Positions 1 through 9,200 of a stretch of 64,000 nucleotides of DNA are shown here, in pieces (position 1 is the stretch's first letter; each line of letters starts with the position of its first letter). The position numbers were made by a program, and so were the translations under genes. Under the pieces are notes generated by a model that worked only from the letters and a program-made list of their open reading frames with translations, was not told the origin of the DNA and searched no databases. The stretch is from Pseudonocardia nigra (GTDB lineage: Bacteria > Actinomycetota > Actinomycetes > Mycobacteriales > Pseudonocardiaceae). Location: contig NZ_JAHKRK010000006.1 in the NCBI RefSeq assembly GCF_019396355.1, forward strand, positions 21,863 through 85,862, read 5' to 3'.

Positions 1-1
1 C

Positions 2-451
2 GCCACCGGCCGCCGCGACGTGCTCCTCGCCGGGACATTCGGCCCCGACCCGGCACTGGTCGCCGCCGCCACCGACCGGCTCGCCGCGGCGGGCGCCCGT
101 GCGGACGACGCCGTGGTGCTCGCCGTCGCGGGGTCGAGCGACCCGCACGCGCAGGCCGACGGGGCCCGCGCGGCCCGGCGGCTCGGGCGCCGGCTGGGCC
201 GGCCGGTCGCCCTCGCGACGATCGCGACCGGCGGTCCCCGCGTCGCCGACGCGGTGGCCCGGCTCCGTGCCGACGGCGACCGCCGCGTGGCGGTGGCGTC
301 CTGGCTGCTCGCGCCGGGGCTGTTCCAGCGACAGCTCGACGCGTGCGGGGCGGACGTGGTGGCGGCGCCGCTGGCCGATCACCCCGCGGTGCTCGACCTG
401 GTACTCGACCGCTACCGCGCGGCGGACCGCGTCGCGGCGCGCTCGGCGTAG
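2..451 (+). CDS. Sirohydrochlorin chelatase-like protein (CbiX/SirB family), 5' part outside the window
   Basis: The frame is open to the left edge, so only the C-terminal ~149 residues are visible. They contain the second-half core of a class II tetrapyrrole chelatase: a strand ending in AVAGSSDP, then alternating helices and strands (RRLGRPVALATIATG, VAVASWLLAPGLFQRQL) and a C-terminal helix. Family members insert Fe2+ or Co2+ into sirohydrochlorin for siroheme or cobalamin synthesis in the cytoplasm. The N-terminal half, which normally holds the metal-binding histidine, lies off the window. The metal used cannot be decided. The gene ends 110 bp before a convergent gene, with a palindrome between them. 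Confidence 0.8.
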   Translation, partial: ATGRRDVLLAGTFGPDPALVAAATDRLAAAGARADDAVVLAVAGSSDPHAQADGARAARRLGRRLGRPVALATIATGGPRVADAVARLRADGDRRVAVASWLLAPGLFQRQLDACGADVVAAPLADHPAVLDLVLDRYRAADRVAARSA

Positions 452-483
452 GGGGCGCGCTCGGCCTGACCGGCGCCCGGACG

Positions 484-534
484 CCAGTAAGGTGGCAATA
501 CTGTCACCGGACGGCAGTATCGCCACCTTGCTGG
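484..534. repeat. Intergenic palindrome, copy 1 of a dispersed GCAGCAAGG family; likely bidirectional terminator
   Basis: Two 20-nt arms, CCAGTAAGGTGGCAATACTG (484-503) and CAGTATCGCCACCTTGCTGG (515-534), pair at 18 of 20 positions around an 11-nt loop. It lies between two convergent gene ends (451 and 561). The right flank (CACTCGGG) resembles the flank of the copy at 26297-26347, which suggests one family. A termination role is inferred from position and structure. Confidence 0.75.
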
Positions 535-560
535 CACTCGGGCGACGGCGGTGGGCGGCC

Positions 561-839
561 TCAGCGGCGGCGTTCCCTCGGCAGCCGGCCGTCCACCATC
601 AGCACGCCCTCGGCCCGCAGCCGCGCGGACTGCTCCGTCGCCAGGTGCGGCGCGCACGTCCCGTCGGCGCGCAACACCCGGTGCCACGGCAGGTCGTGCC
701 CGTCCTCGGAGAGGATGCGCCCCACCAGCCGGGCCGAGCGCAGCCCGGCGCGCGCGGCCACCTCGCCGTAGCTGGCCGTCTCGCCCGGGGGGATCGCGAG
801 CACCACGGCCCGCACCCGCTCGATGGTCGCGTCGTCCAC
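561..839 (-). CDS. Alkyltransferase-like protein (ATL), MGMT-family DNA-binding domain without the acceptor cysteine
   Basis: A 92-residue protein consisting only of the O6-alkylguanine-DNA alkyltransferase DNA-binding domain: the helix-turn-helix start ETASYGEVAARAG, the GRILSEDG segment, and the active-site loop. The loop reads PWHRV at residues 51-55 where true alkyltransferases have PCHRV, so the alkyl-accepting Cys is Trp. ATL proteins bind O6-alkylguanine and hand it to nucleotide excision repair rather than repairing it. The GTG start at 839 lies 6 bp after the upstream hydrolase stop, so the two genes are probably cotranscribed. The pair corresponds to Rv3204 and Rv3203 in M. tuberculosis, from memory. 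Confidence 0.9.
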   Translation of the reverse strand: MDDATIERVRAVVLAIPPGETASYGEVAARAGLRSARLVGRILSEDGHDLPWHRVLRADGTCAPHLATEQSARLRAEGVLMVDGRLPRERRR

Positions 840-844
840 GGCGG

Positions 845-1618
845 TCAGGCCGTCAGGAACGCGCGCATCTGCTCCGCCACGTCGGCGGTGCGCTCCAGGA
901 ACAGCATGTGGCCGGCGTCGATCTCGGCGACGGTGAGGTCGTCGCCCAGCTCGGCGCGGCAGGCGGCGACCCAGTCCGGGTGCACGTAGTTGGCCTTGCC
1001 CGCCGGCAGCAGCAGGGTGCGCGTGCCCGCGGGCGGGGTGACGGCGGGGCGCGCCATCTCGCTCCACGCCACGATGGCCGCCGACCGGCAGTAGCGGTAG
1101 CGCCAGCGGTCGCCGTCGGTGACGAGGTGGTCGGCGAGCTCGGCCTCGACCAGCGCGTCGGCGACACCCTCCCAGCGCCGTGCCCGGTCGGCGTGGGCCG
1201 CGCCCAGGTCCGGGTAGGACTCGTCGGCGCGGGTCTCCTCGGCCGTCTCCAGCATCTCCTGGGCGTCCATGCCGATCGCGGGGTCGAGCAGCACCAGCCG
1301 CTCGACGCGCTCCGGCGCGGTGCGGGCCAGGTGCACGGCGATCGCACCGCCGTAGGAGTGCCCGGCCAGCCGGACGCGGTCGAGCCCGAGGTGGTCGAGC
1401 GCGCCGAGCACGTCGGACACGTGCTGCTCGATGTGCCACGGCGGCGTCCACGGCGAGCGGCCGTGCCCGCGCAGGTCGACGGTGACGAACCGGAACTCCG
1501 GCAGCGCGTCGGCGAGCACCCGCCAGCGCGCGCCGTGCCCGGTGACGCCGTGCAGGGCGAGCACGGGCACCCCGTCCTCGGGCCCGAACGTGTGGACGTG
1601 GAGCAGCGCGTCGGTCAC
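845..1618 (-). CDS. Alpha/beta-fold hydrolase, LipV-like
   Basis: A 257-residue alpha/beta hydrolase. The oxyanion strand reads LALHGVTGHG (near residue 18), the nucleophile elbow is AGHSYGG with the predicted catalytic Ser near residue 96, and the C-terminal catalytic His is in DAGHMLFLE. No signal peptide is seen, so it is probably cytosolic. Gene order next to the ATL gene and adnA matches M. tuberculosis lipV (Rv3203). The substrate is unknown; a lipase/esterase role is inferred from the family. The GTG start at 1618 gives the natural N-terminus; longer in-frame extension upstream reads as shadow sequence of adnA. Confidence 0.85.
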   Translation of the reverse strand: MTDALLHVHTFGPEDGVPVLALHGVTGHGARWRVLADALPEFRFVTVDLRGHGRSPWTPPWHIEQHVSDVLGALDHLGLDRVRLAGHSYGGAIAVHLARTAPERVERLVLLDPAIGMDAQEMLETAEETRADESYPDLGAAHADRARRWEGVADALVEAELADHLVTDGDRWRYRYCRSAAIVAWSEMARPAVTPPAGTRTLLLPAGKANYVHPDWVAACRAELGDDLTVAEIDAGHMLFLERTADVAEQMRAFLTA

Positions 1619-1708
1619 GCCGCCGATCGTGCCATCGCGGGTCCGCCCGGAGCCACACCGCGTACGGGCGGTGCCCGGAACTGTCGGTGGCCGTGGTTGC
1701 ATCGCCGC

Positions 1709-4700
1709 ATGTCCCGCTCCCTCCGTCAGCCGCCGGGCCGCGCCGCCCTCGCACCCGGCCTGGTGCGCACGCAGCGCGCCGTCGCACCGGAGCTGGTGTG
1801 GGACGACGCCGCCCGGCGCGTGCTCGCGCACGACGCGGGCCCGCTGCGTGTGATCGGCGGCCCGGGCACCGGCAAGACCACGCTGTTGCTGGCCACCGTG
1901 GCCGCGCGGATCCGGGCGGGCGAGGATCCGTCGCGCACGCTGGTGCTCGTCGGGAGCAGGCGGGCGGCGGCGGAGCTGCGTGAGCGGCTGGCCGACCTCG
2001 TGCACGGTGCCGAACAGGAGGCACCGGCGACGCCCCGCACGGCGCGCGAACCGCTGGTCCGCACCGTGCACTCCTACGCCTTCGGGGTGCTGCGCCTGCA
2101 CGCGGCGCGCAACGACGACCCGCCGCCGCGGCTGCTCGCGAGCGCCGAGCAGGACGCCGTGGTGCGCGACCTGCTGGCGGGCGAGCTGTACGGGGAGGCG
2201 CCCGACTCGGGCTGGCCGCAGCGGGTGCGCCCGGCAATCGGGCTGCCCGGCTTCGCCGCCGAGCTGCGCGAGCTGCTGTTGCGGGCGGCCGAGCGGGGCC
2301 TGGGCCCCGACGAGCTCGTCGAGCTGGGCCGGCGCCACGACGTGCCCGAGTGGACGGCGGCGGGCCGGTTCTTCCGCACCTACGAGCACGTCATCCTGCT
2401 CCGCGGTGCCGCGGGCCGTGGGGCGCCGCAGGCCACCGCGCCCGCTCTCGACGCCGCGGAGCTGGTGGCCGCGTCCCTCGACGCGCTCGCGGCCGATCCC
2501 GAGCTGCTCGCCGCCGAGCGTGAGCGGGTGCGCCACCTCGTCGTCGACGACGCCCAGGACCTCGATCCCCAGCAGATGGAGCTGGTCCGGGCCCTCGGCG
2601 CCACCGCGTCCACCGTGCTGCTCGCCGGCGACCCCGACCAGGCCGTGCTGAACTTCCGCGGGGCCGACCCGGCCGGGCTGCGGGCGCTCGAGGCCCCCAC
2701 CGTCGTGCTCACCACCGACCACCGCAGCGCCCCGGCCGTGCGGGCGGCGGCGACCCGGGTGGTGGCCCGCCTGCCCGGCTCCGGCGAGGGGCGCGAGCGC
2801 GTTCCGCCCCCGGGCGCGGCCGACGGCCCGGAGGGCAGTGTCCAGGTGCGCGTGTTCGGTTCCGCGGCGCAGGAGGCCGGATGGGTGGCCGACCAGCTGC
2901 GCCGGGCCAACCTCACCGAGGGTGTCCCCTGGTCGCGCATGGCGGTGCTCGCCCGGTCCACCCGCCTCTCGCTGCCCACGCTCCGGCGGGCGCTGCTCGC
3001 GGCGGGCGTCCCCATCGCCGCCCCTCCCGACGAGCTTCCGCTGGCCCGGCAGCCCGCCGTCGTCCCGCTGCTCATGGTGCTGCGCTACGCCACACGTCCC
3101 CACGAGCTCGATTCCGACGCGGCCACCGCGCTGCTCACCTCGCCGCTGGGCTCGGCCGACCCGATGCGCCTGCGCAGGCTGCGGCGGGGCCTGCTGCGGC
3201 TGCACGCCGCGCACGGCGGGTGGGCCGCCGCCCCGGAGCACGGTGGGGAGCAGGGGTCGGAGCCCGTCCGGCCCGCCGACGCCGAACGGGCCGGCAGCGC
3301 CCCCCTGCTGGTCGAGGCACTGCGGGAGGCGGCGGGTGGGCGACCCGACCCGCTGGCGGCGCTGCCGCCGGGCGACACGGCGCCGTTGCGCCGGGTCGGC
3401 ACACTGCTGGCCGTCGCGGGCCACGCCGCGCGCGACGGGGAGAGCGCCGAGGAGGTGCTGTGGCGGGTCTGGGAGGCCTGCGGGCTGGGGCCGCGCCTCC
3501 GCGACGCGAGCGCGCGCGGGGGCCCCGTCGGCGCCGCGGCCGACCGGGATCTCGACGCCGTGCTGGCGCTCTTCGACGCCGCGGCCCGGTACGCCGACCG
3601 GCTCCCGGGCGCGAGCGTCGCGAGCTTCACCGAGTACCTCGCCGACCAGCAGCTGCCCGGCGACTCGCTGGCGCCGCGCGCCCCGCAGGGCGAGGCGGTC
3701 ACCCTGCTCACCGCGCACGCGGCCCGCGGGCGGGAGTGGGACGTCGTCGCCGTGCCCGGCGTGCAGGAGGGCAGCTGGCCCGACCTGCGGCTGCGCGGCA
3801 GCCTGCTCGGCAACGAGCGGCTCGTCGACCTCGTCGCAGGAGTGGCCGAGCCGCGCGGGGCCACGGTCTCGCGGGTGGCCCCGCTGCTCGCCGAGGAGCG
3901 CAGGCTGTTCTACGTGGCGTGCACGCGGGCGCGCCACACCCTGCTCGTCAGCGCGGTGCAGGGCGAGGACGAGCAGCCGTCCCGGTTCCTCGACGAGCTC
4001 GACCCCGTGCCGGCGGGGCAGACCGACCGTCCCGTGCACCGCCCGGGCCGCTCGCTCGTGCTGGCCGAGCTCGTCGGTGAGCTGCGCCGGGCCGTCTGCG
4101 CACCCGACGAGCCGGGGGCCGGGAGCCCCGGGCGCGAGGCGCGCAGGCGGCGGGCCGCCGTGCAGCTGGCCCGGCTGGCCGAGGCCGGGGTCCCGGGCGC
4201 GCAGCCCGACGACTGGTACGGCCTGGCGCCGGTCTCCACCACCGCGCCGCTCCGCACACCTGGTGAGGTCGTCCCGGTGTCGCCCTCGGACGTCGAGAAG
4301 ATCGTCCGGTGCCCGCTGCGGTGGGTGCTGGAACGGCACGGCGGTGGTGAGGCGGGGGCGCTGGCCGCGGTCACGGGCTCGCTGGTGCACGCGCTCGTGC
4401 AGGCCAAGGCCGCGGGTGCCGACGGGGCCGAGCTGGAGGGGGCGTTGCACTCGGCGTGGTCCCGGCTCGACGCCGGCGCGCCGTGGTTCGGCCGGCGCGA
4501 GCTGTCGCGGGTGCGCGGAATGCTCGCGGCCTTCGACGGGTGGCTGCGCTCGAGCCGGGCCGAGGGGCTGCGGCTGGTCGCCGTCGAACAGCCGGTGCAG
4601 CTCGACCTCGCGGGCGACGAGCCCGATGCCCCCGACGAGCAGGGTTCCGCCGGGGGAGGCCCGTGGCTGCGGCTTCGCGGCCGGGTCGACCGGCTGGAGG

Positions 4701-5092
4701 TCGACGCGGAGGGGCGCCCGGTCGTCGTCGACGTCAAGACCGGCAAGACGGCGGTGAGCGGGCGGGCGGCGGCCGAGCACCCGCAGCTGGCCGTCTACCA
4801 GCTCGCGGCCGCGCTCGGGGCGTTCGGAAAGCTCCTGGAGCCCGGCGCGCGTCCCGGCGGGGCCCGCCTGGTGTATCTCGCCGACCAGAAGGTGGGCGGG
4901 CAGGCGAAGGAACCCGCACAGCCGCCCCTCGACGACGACGACCTGGCCCACTGGGAGGGCGTGGTGCGCCGGTGCGGGGAGGAGACCTCCGGGGCCGAGT
5001 TCGTCGCCAGGGTCGGATCCGACTGCGACCGCTGCCCCGTGCGCACCAGCTGCCCGCTCAGCGAGTCCGGCCGCCCCGTCCCGGAGCCGTAG
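1709..5092 (+). CDS. adnA: AdnA: UvrD-type motor plus RecB-family nuclease subunit of the AdnAB helicase-nuclease
   Basis: A 1127-residue protein. The N-terminal superfamily 1 helicase has Walker A GGPGTGKTT (residues 50-58), motif II as VVDDAQD (around 278), and motif VI EERRLFYVACTRAR (around 728). The C-terminal RecB-like nuclease has VVVDVKTGKT (around 1005). One Cys at about 868 (CPLRW) plus a C-x2-C-x5-C group near the C-terminus form the four-cysteine layout of Fe-S clusters in AddB/AdnA-type nucleases. With AdnB it resects double-strand breaks. Motif II carries Asp instead of the usual Glu (DDAQD). The subunit name follows gene order (Rv3202c). The ATG at 1709 opens the first family-like sequence; everything upstream in frame is shadow. 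Confidence 0.93.
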   Translation: MSRSLRQPPGRAALAPGLVRTQRAVAPELVWDDAARRVLAHDAGPLRVIGGPGTGKTTLLLATVAARIRAGEDPSRTLVLVGSRRAAAELRERLADLVHGAEQEAPATPRTAREPLVRTVHSYAFGVLRLHAARNDDPPPRLLASAEQDAVVRDLLAGELYGEAPDSGWPQRVRPAIGLPGFAAELRELLLRAAERGLGPDELVELGRRHDVPEWTAAGRFFRTYEHVILLRGAAGRGAPQATAPALDAAELVAASLDALAADPELLAAERERVRHLVVDDAQDLDPQQMELVRALGATASTVLLAGDPDQAVLNFRGADPAGLRALEAPTVVLTTDHRSAPAVRAAATRVVARLPGSGEGRERVPPPGAADGPEGSVQVRVFGSAAQEAGWVADQLRRANLTEGVPWSRMAVLARSTRLSLPTLRRALLAAGVPIAAPPDELPLARQPAVVPLLMVLRYATRPHELDSDAATALLTSPLGSADPMRLRRLRRGLLRLHAAHGGWAAAPEHGGEQGSEPVRPADAERAGSAPLLVEALREAAGGRPDPLAALPPGDTAPLRRVGTLLAVAGHAARDGESAEEVLWRVWEACGLGPRLRDASARGGPVGAAADRDLDAVLALFDAAARYADRLPGASVASFTEYLADQQLPGDSLAPRAPQGEAVTLLTAHAARGREWDVVAVPGVQEGSWPDLRLRGSLLGNERLVDLVAGVAEPRGATVSRVAPLLAEERRLFYVACTRARHTLLVSAVQGEDEQPSRFLDELDPVPAGQTDRPVHRPGRSLVLAELVGELRRAVCAPDEPGAGSPGREARRRRAAVQLARLAEAGVPGAQPDDWYGLAPVSTTAPLRTPGEVVPVSPSDVEKIVRCPLRWVLERHGGGEAGALAAVTGSLVHALVQAKAAGADGAELEGALHSAWSRLDAGAPWFGRRELSRVRGMLAAFDGWLRSSRAEGLRLVAVEQPVQLDLAGDEPDAPDEQGSAGGGPWLRLRGRVDRLEVDAEGRPVVVDVKTGKTAVSGRAAAEHPQLAVYQLAAALGAFGKLLEPGARPGGARLVYLADQKVGGQAKEPAQPPLDDDDLAHWEGVVRRCGEETSGAEFVARVGSDCDRCPVRTSCPLSESGRPVPEP

Positions 5093-5248
5093 GCCGAAGG
5101 GGTGACGCGGGGCGAGAGATCCGGGTCAGCGCCCTGCGCCCGACACGCAGGGGGTGGGGCGGTTTGCCGCAATCGGGTGGCCCGGTACGGTCGGCGCCAC
5201 GCCGGCGCTCCCCGAGCTCCCCCACCGGCGGGCACGCTAGGAGGCGCA

Positions 5249-6208
5249 ATGTCGCGATTCTCGACCCGGGTGCGTTCGTCTGCCGTCTGTGCTGCCATCG
5301 GTCTGCTGCTCGCGGGCTGTGCCGGCGCTCCGGGCTCGAGCTCGGCCGCCCCCGACCCGGCACCCAATCTGTTCGAGGCGTTGCCGCCGCCGTCCAGCGC
5401 GACCGCCGAGACGACCTCGGCGGCGCCCGGCCCGGCGGCGGCGCCCACCACGTCGCAGCGCAGCAGGCCCACCGCCACTTCCGCGCCGCGGCCACGCGAG
5501 GCGGCCGAGCCGGCGCCGGTGCCGGTGGCGGCCGCTGCCCCGCTGGAGGAGCCACCGCCGCCCGTCGACCCGCAGTGGCGTCCGGTCGGCGGCGACGAGT
5601 TCAACGCACCCGCCCTCGACACCGCGGCGTGGAACCTCTACGACAGCGTCGGCGGGTTCGGCACGGGCTACCGCAAGCCCGAGGCGATCAGTCAGTCCGA
5701 CGGCACGCTGAAGATCACCGCCAAGGGCGACGTGTCGGGCGGGATGGGCCACGAGTTCGGTCAGCTGTACGGGCGGTGGGAGTTCCGCGCCCGCACCGAC
5801 GCCGGCCGCGGCTTCGGCTCGGCGATCCTGCTGTGGCCCGACTCGGAGCAGTGGCCCGAGGACGGAGAGCTCGACATCATGGAGGTGCCGGGCGAGAACC
5901 GCGACCTCGCGCACTTCGTGGTGCACTGGGGTGCGGAGAACCACGTGCACGGCACCGCGGTGCCCGGCGACTACACCCAGTGGCACACGTTCGCGGTCGA
6001 GTGGCTGCCCGACCGGATCACCTGGTACGTTGACGGCGCCAAGCAGTACGAGAACACCGACAAGGTCGCCATCCCCACCACGCCGATGCACCTGACGATC
6101 CAGCTGGACCAGGGGCCGAAGGCGAACTGGATCGAGGCGCGCGACGAGACCACCCCGGAAGAGGTCCGGCTCGAGGTGGACTGGGTGCGCATCTACGCCC
6201 AGCAGTGA
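5249..6208 (+). CDS. Glycoside hydrolase family 16 lipoprotein
   Basis: A 319-residue secreted lipoprotein. The signal sequence ends in the lipobox LLLAGC, followed by an ~80-residue Ala/Pro/Thr/Ser-rich linker and then a GH16 jelly-roll domain from about residue 108. The catalytic motif ELDIMEV gives Glu207, Asp209 and Glu212 as nucleophile, helper and acid/base. Family members cleave beta-1,3 or mixed beta-glucans and galactans; the substrate cannot be read here. A strong AGGAGG (5239-5244) fixes the ATG. It sits between adnA and adnB, an unexpected insertion between genes adjacent in mycobacteria. Confidence 0.92.
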   Translation: MSRFSTRVRSSAVCAAIGLLLAGCAGAPGSSSAAPDPAPNLFEALPPPSSATAETTSAAPGPAAAPTTSQRSRPTATSAPRPREAAEPAPVPVAAAAPLEEPPPPVDPQWRPVGGDEFNAPALDTAAWNLYDSVGGFGTGYRKPEAISQSDGTLKITAKGDVSGGMGHEFGQLYGRWEFRARTDAGRGFGSAILLWPDSEQWPEDGELDIMEVPGENRDLAHFVVHWGAENHVHGTAVPGDYTQWHTFAVEWLPDRITWYVDGAKQYENTDKVAIPTTPMHLTIQLDQGPKANWIEARDETTPEEVRLEVDWVRIYAQQ

Positions 6209-6258
6209 CCTCCGGCGCCGATCGGATCTTGTCGGACCCGTGAGGTAGAACGGGCGGC

Positions 6259-9200
6259 GTGGAGCTCACCCCCGGCGCCCTCGCCACCGCGCTCGGCCTC
6301 CCGCCGCCCACGGCGGAGCAGGCCGCGGTGATCTCCGCGCCCGCCCGGCCCGCCCTGGTCGTCGCCGGGGCGGGGGCGGGCAAGACCGAGACGATGGCCG
6401 CGCGCGTCGTCTGGCTCGTCGCCACCGGGCAGGCGCTGCCCGAGCAGGTGCTCGGTCTGACGTTCACCCGCAAGGCCGCGCAGCAGCTGGGCGCGCGTGT
6501 GCGTTCCCGGCTGCGCCGCCTCGCCGGGTCCCGCCTGCTCGACGAGCTCGACCCGAGCGGCCAGCGCCGGGCCGAGGTGCTGGCGGGCGAGCCCACCATC
6601 TCCACCTATCACGCCTACGCGGGCCGGCTGGTGGGGGAGCACGCGCTGCGGCTGCCTGCCGAGCCCGCGTCACGGCTGCTCGGGGGCACGGCGTCGTGGC
6701 AGCTCGCGCACCGGGTCGTCACGAGCTGGGCCGACGACCTCGAGATCGATCTCGTGCCCGCCACCGTCACCGAGCGGCTGCTCGCACTGGCCGGCGAGCT
6801 CGGCGAGCACCTCGTCGAGCCCGAGGCGGTCCGCAGGCACGCCGAGGAGCTCGTGGCGGTGCTGGCGAACGCCGTGCCCGGCAAGCGGCAGCGCGCCGAG
6901 CCGTCGCAGACCTATAAGAAATGGGTCGACGGGCAGCGGCAGCGCATCGCACTCCTTCCCCTCGTCGAGGCCTTCGCCGCGCGCAAGCGGGCCGAACGCG
7001 CCGTCGACTTCGCCGACCAGCTCACGATCGCCGCCGGGGTGGCGGCCGCGCACCCGGAGGTCGGGGCCACCGAACGGGCCACCTATCGGGCCGTGCTGCT
7101 CGACGAGTACCAGGACACCGGCCACTCGCAGCGGGTGCTGCTGCGGGCGCTGTTCGGCACGCCGCCGGGAGAGCCGGTCCGGGTCGACGGCCCGGCCGTC
7201 ACAGCCGTGGGCGACCCGTGCCAGTCGATCTACGGGTGGCGCGGCGCCAGTGCGGGCAACCTCACGCGGTTCCGCACCGACTTCCCGACACCCGACGGCA
7301 GCCCGGCCGAGGAGTACGGCCTCCTCACCAGCTTCCGCAACCCGCCCGAGGTGCTCGCGCTGGCCAACACGGTGTCCGCGCCGCTGCGCGCGGCCCCCGG
7401 GGCGGTGGGGGTCGGCGAGCTGACGGCGGGGCCGGGCACGCAGGCCGGCGACGTCCGCGTCGCGCTGCTGCCGGACATCGCCGCCGAGATCGCCTGGATG
7501 GCCGACGCCATCGCGGAGCAGTGGCAGACGGCCGGGGACGAGCCGCCCACGTCGGCCGTTCTGGTGCGGCGGCGCGCCGACATGGATGCGATCGCCACCG
7601 CGCTGCGGGCCCGCGGGCTGCCGGTGGAGGTCGTCGGCCTCGGCGGGCTGCTCGACACCCCTGAGGTGCGCGACCTGGTGAGCGCACTGCGGCTCGTGGC
7701 CGACCCGCTCGCCGGCCCGGCCGCCGTCCGGCTGCTCATCGGAGCGCGGTGGCGGCTGGGCGTCGCCGATCTCGCAGCACTGTGGCAGCGGGCGCGCGAG
7801 CTCGTCCCGGCGCAACCGTCCCGCCCCGGCCCGCTCTCGCCGGCCGAGCTGGCGCTGGGGGCGCTGCCCGGGGAGCAGGCCGAGCAGGCCGGGCTCGTCG
7901 ATGCGCTGGACGACCCCGGTCCCGCCGAGCGGTACTCGGCCGAGGGACACGAGCGGATCGTGCGGCTGGCCCGGGAGCTCGCCTGGCTGCGGTCCCGCGC
8001 GTCGGCGCCGCTCACCGACCTCGTGGCCGATGCCGAGCGGGTGCTGCTCCTGGACGCCGAGAGCGTCGCCCGGCCCGGCCCGATCGGCCGTGCGCACCTC
8101 GACGCGTTCGCCGACGTCGTGGCCGAGTTCGCCACCGGGGCCGAGGTGGCCACGCTGCCCGCGCTGCTCGACTACCTGGAGACCGCGGAGAAGGCCGAGG
8201 ACGGCCTCACCCCCGGCGAGGTCGAGGTCGCGCCCGACCGGGTGCAGGTGCTCACGGTGCACGCTGCCAAGGGGCTGGAGTGGGAGGTCGTCGCCGTCCC
8301 GCACCTGGTCAACCAGGTGTTCCCCGGCCGGAAGATCAGCGGCACCTGGCTGACGAGCGCGGCCGAGCTGCCCGTCGCGCTGCGGGGCGACGCCGTCGAC
8401 CTACCGGCGCTGCGCCTGCCGCCGGGGGGCGACCGCAAGCAGCTCGAGGACGCCCTGAAGGAGCACTCGGACGCGCTGGACGAGCGGCGGCTCACCGAGG
8501 AACGCCGGCTGTTCTACGTGGCGCTCACCCGCGCCGAGCGGATGCTGCTCGTATCCGGGCACCGGTGGGGTGCCGCGGGCGAGCGGCCGCGGCAGCCCTC
8601 GGAGTTCCTCGTGGAGATCGCCGCGGTCCGCCGGCCCGAGCAGTGGGCCGACGAGCCCGAGGCCGACGCGGTGAACCCCGCCACCGTCGATCTACCCACG
8701 GCGGCCTGGCCGGTCGATCCGCTGGGGGCCCGCTCGGCCCCGGTGCACCGCGGCGCCGAACTGGTGCGGTCGGCGCTGCGGGGGGAGCTCGACGCGGTGC
8801 GGGCCGCGCGCGCCGACGCCGCCGAACCCGGGTCCCAGCTGAAGCTGCTGGGAGCGACCGATGAGCCGTCATTCGGCGAGCCCCTGCCCGAGGAACCCCT
8901 GCCCGAGGAAGCGCTGCCCGAGGAAGCGCTGCCCGACGAACCGCCGCCCGAGGAACCCGAGGACGAGGACCCGGACCCGGAGGGCTGGGCCGCCGACGTC
9001 GATGTCCTGCTGGCCGAGCGGGCCGCGGCGCGCGCCCGGCCCACCGTGGCGCTGCCGCGGCAGCTGTCGGTGAGCCAGCTCGTGGAGCTCGCGGCCGATC
9101 CGGCCGCGCTGGCCGCCCGGCTGCGCCGTCCGGTGCCGCTACCGCCGAACCCGCACGCCCGCCGGGGCACGGCCTTCCACGCGTGGCTCGAGCAGCGGTT

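Noticed and set aside
561..5092. Very long overlapping frames on both strands (for example 845-4951 minus and 551-1700 plus)
   Set aside because: They are GC-rich shadow frames of adnA, the hydrolase and the ATL gene. Only the segments with recognisable domains and natural starts were kept.
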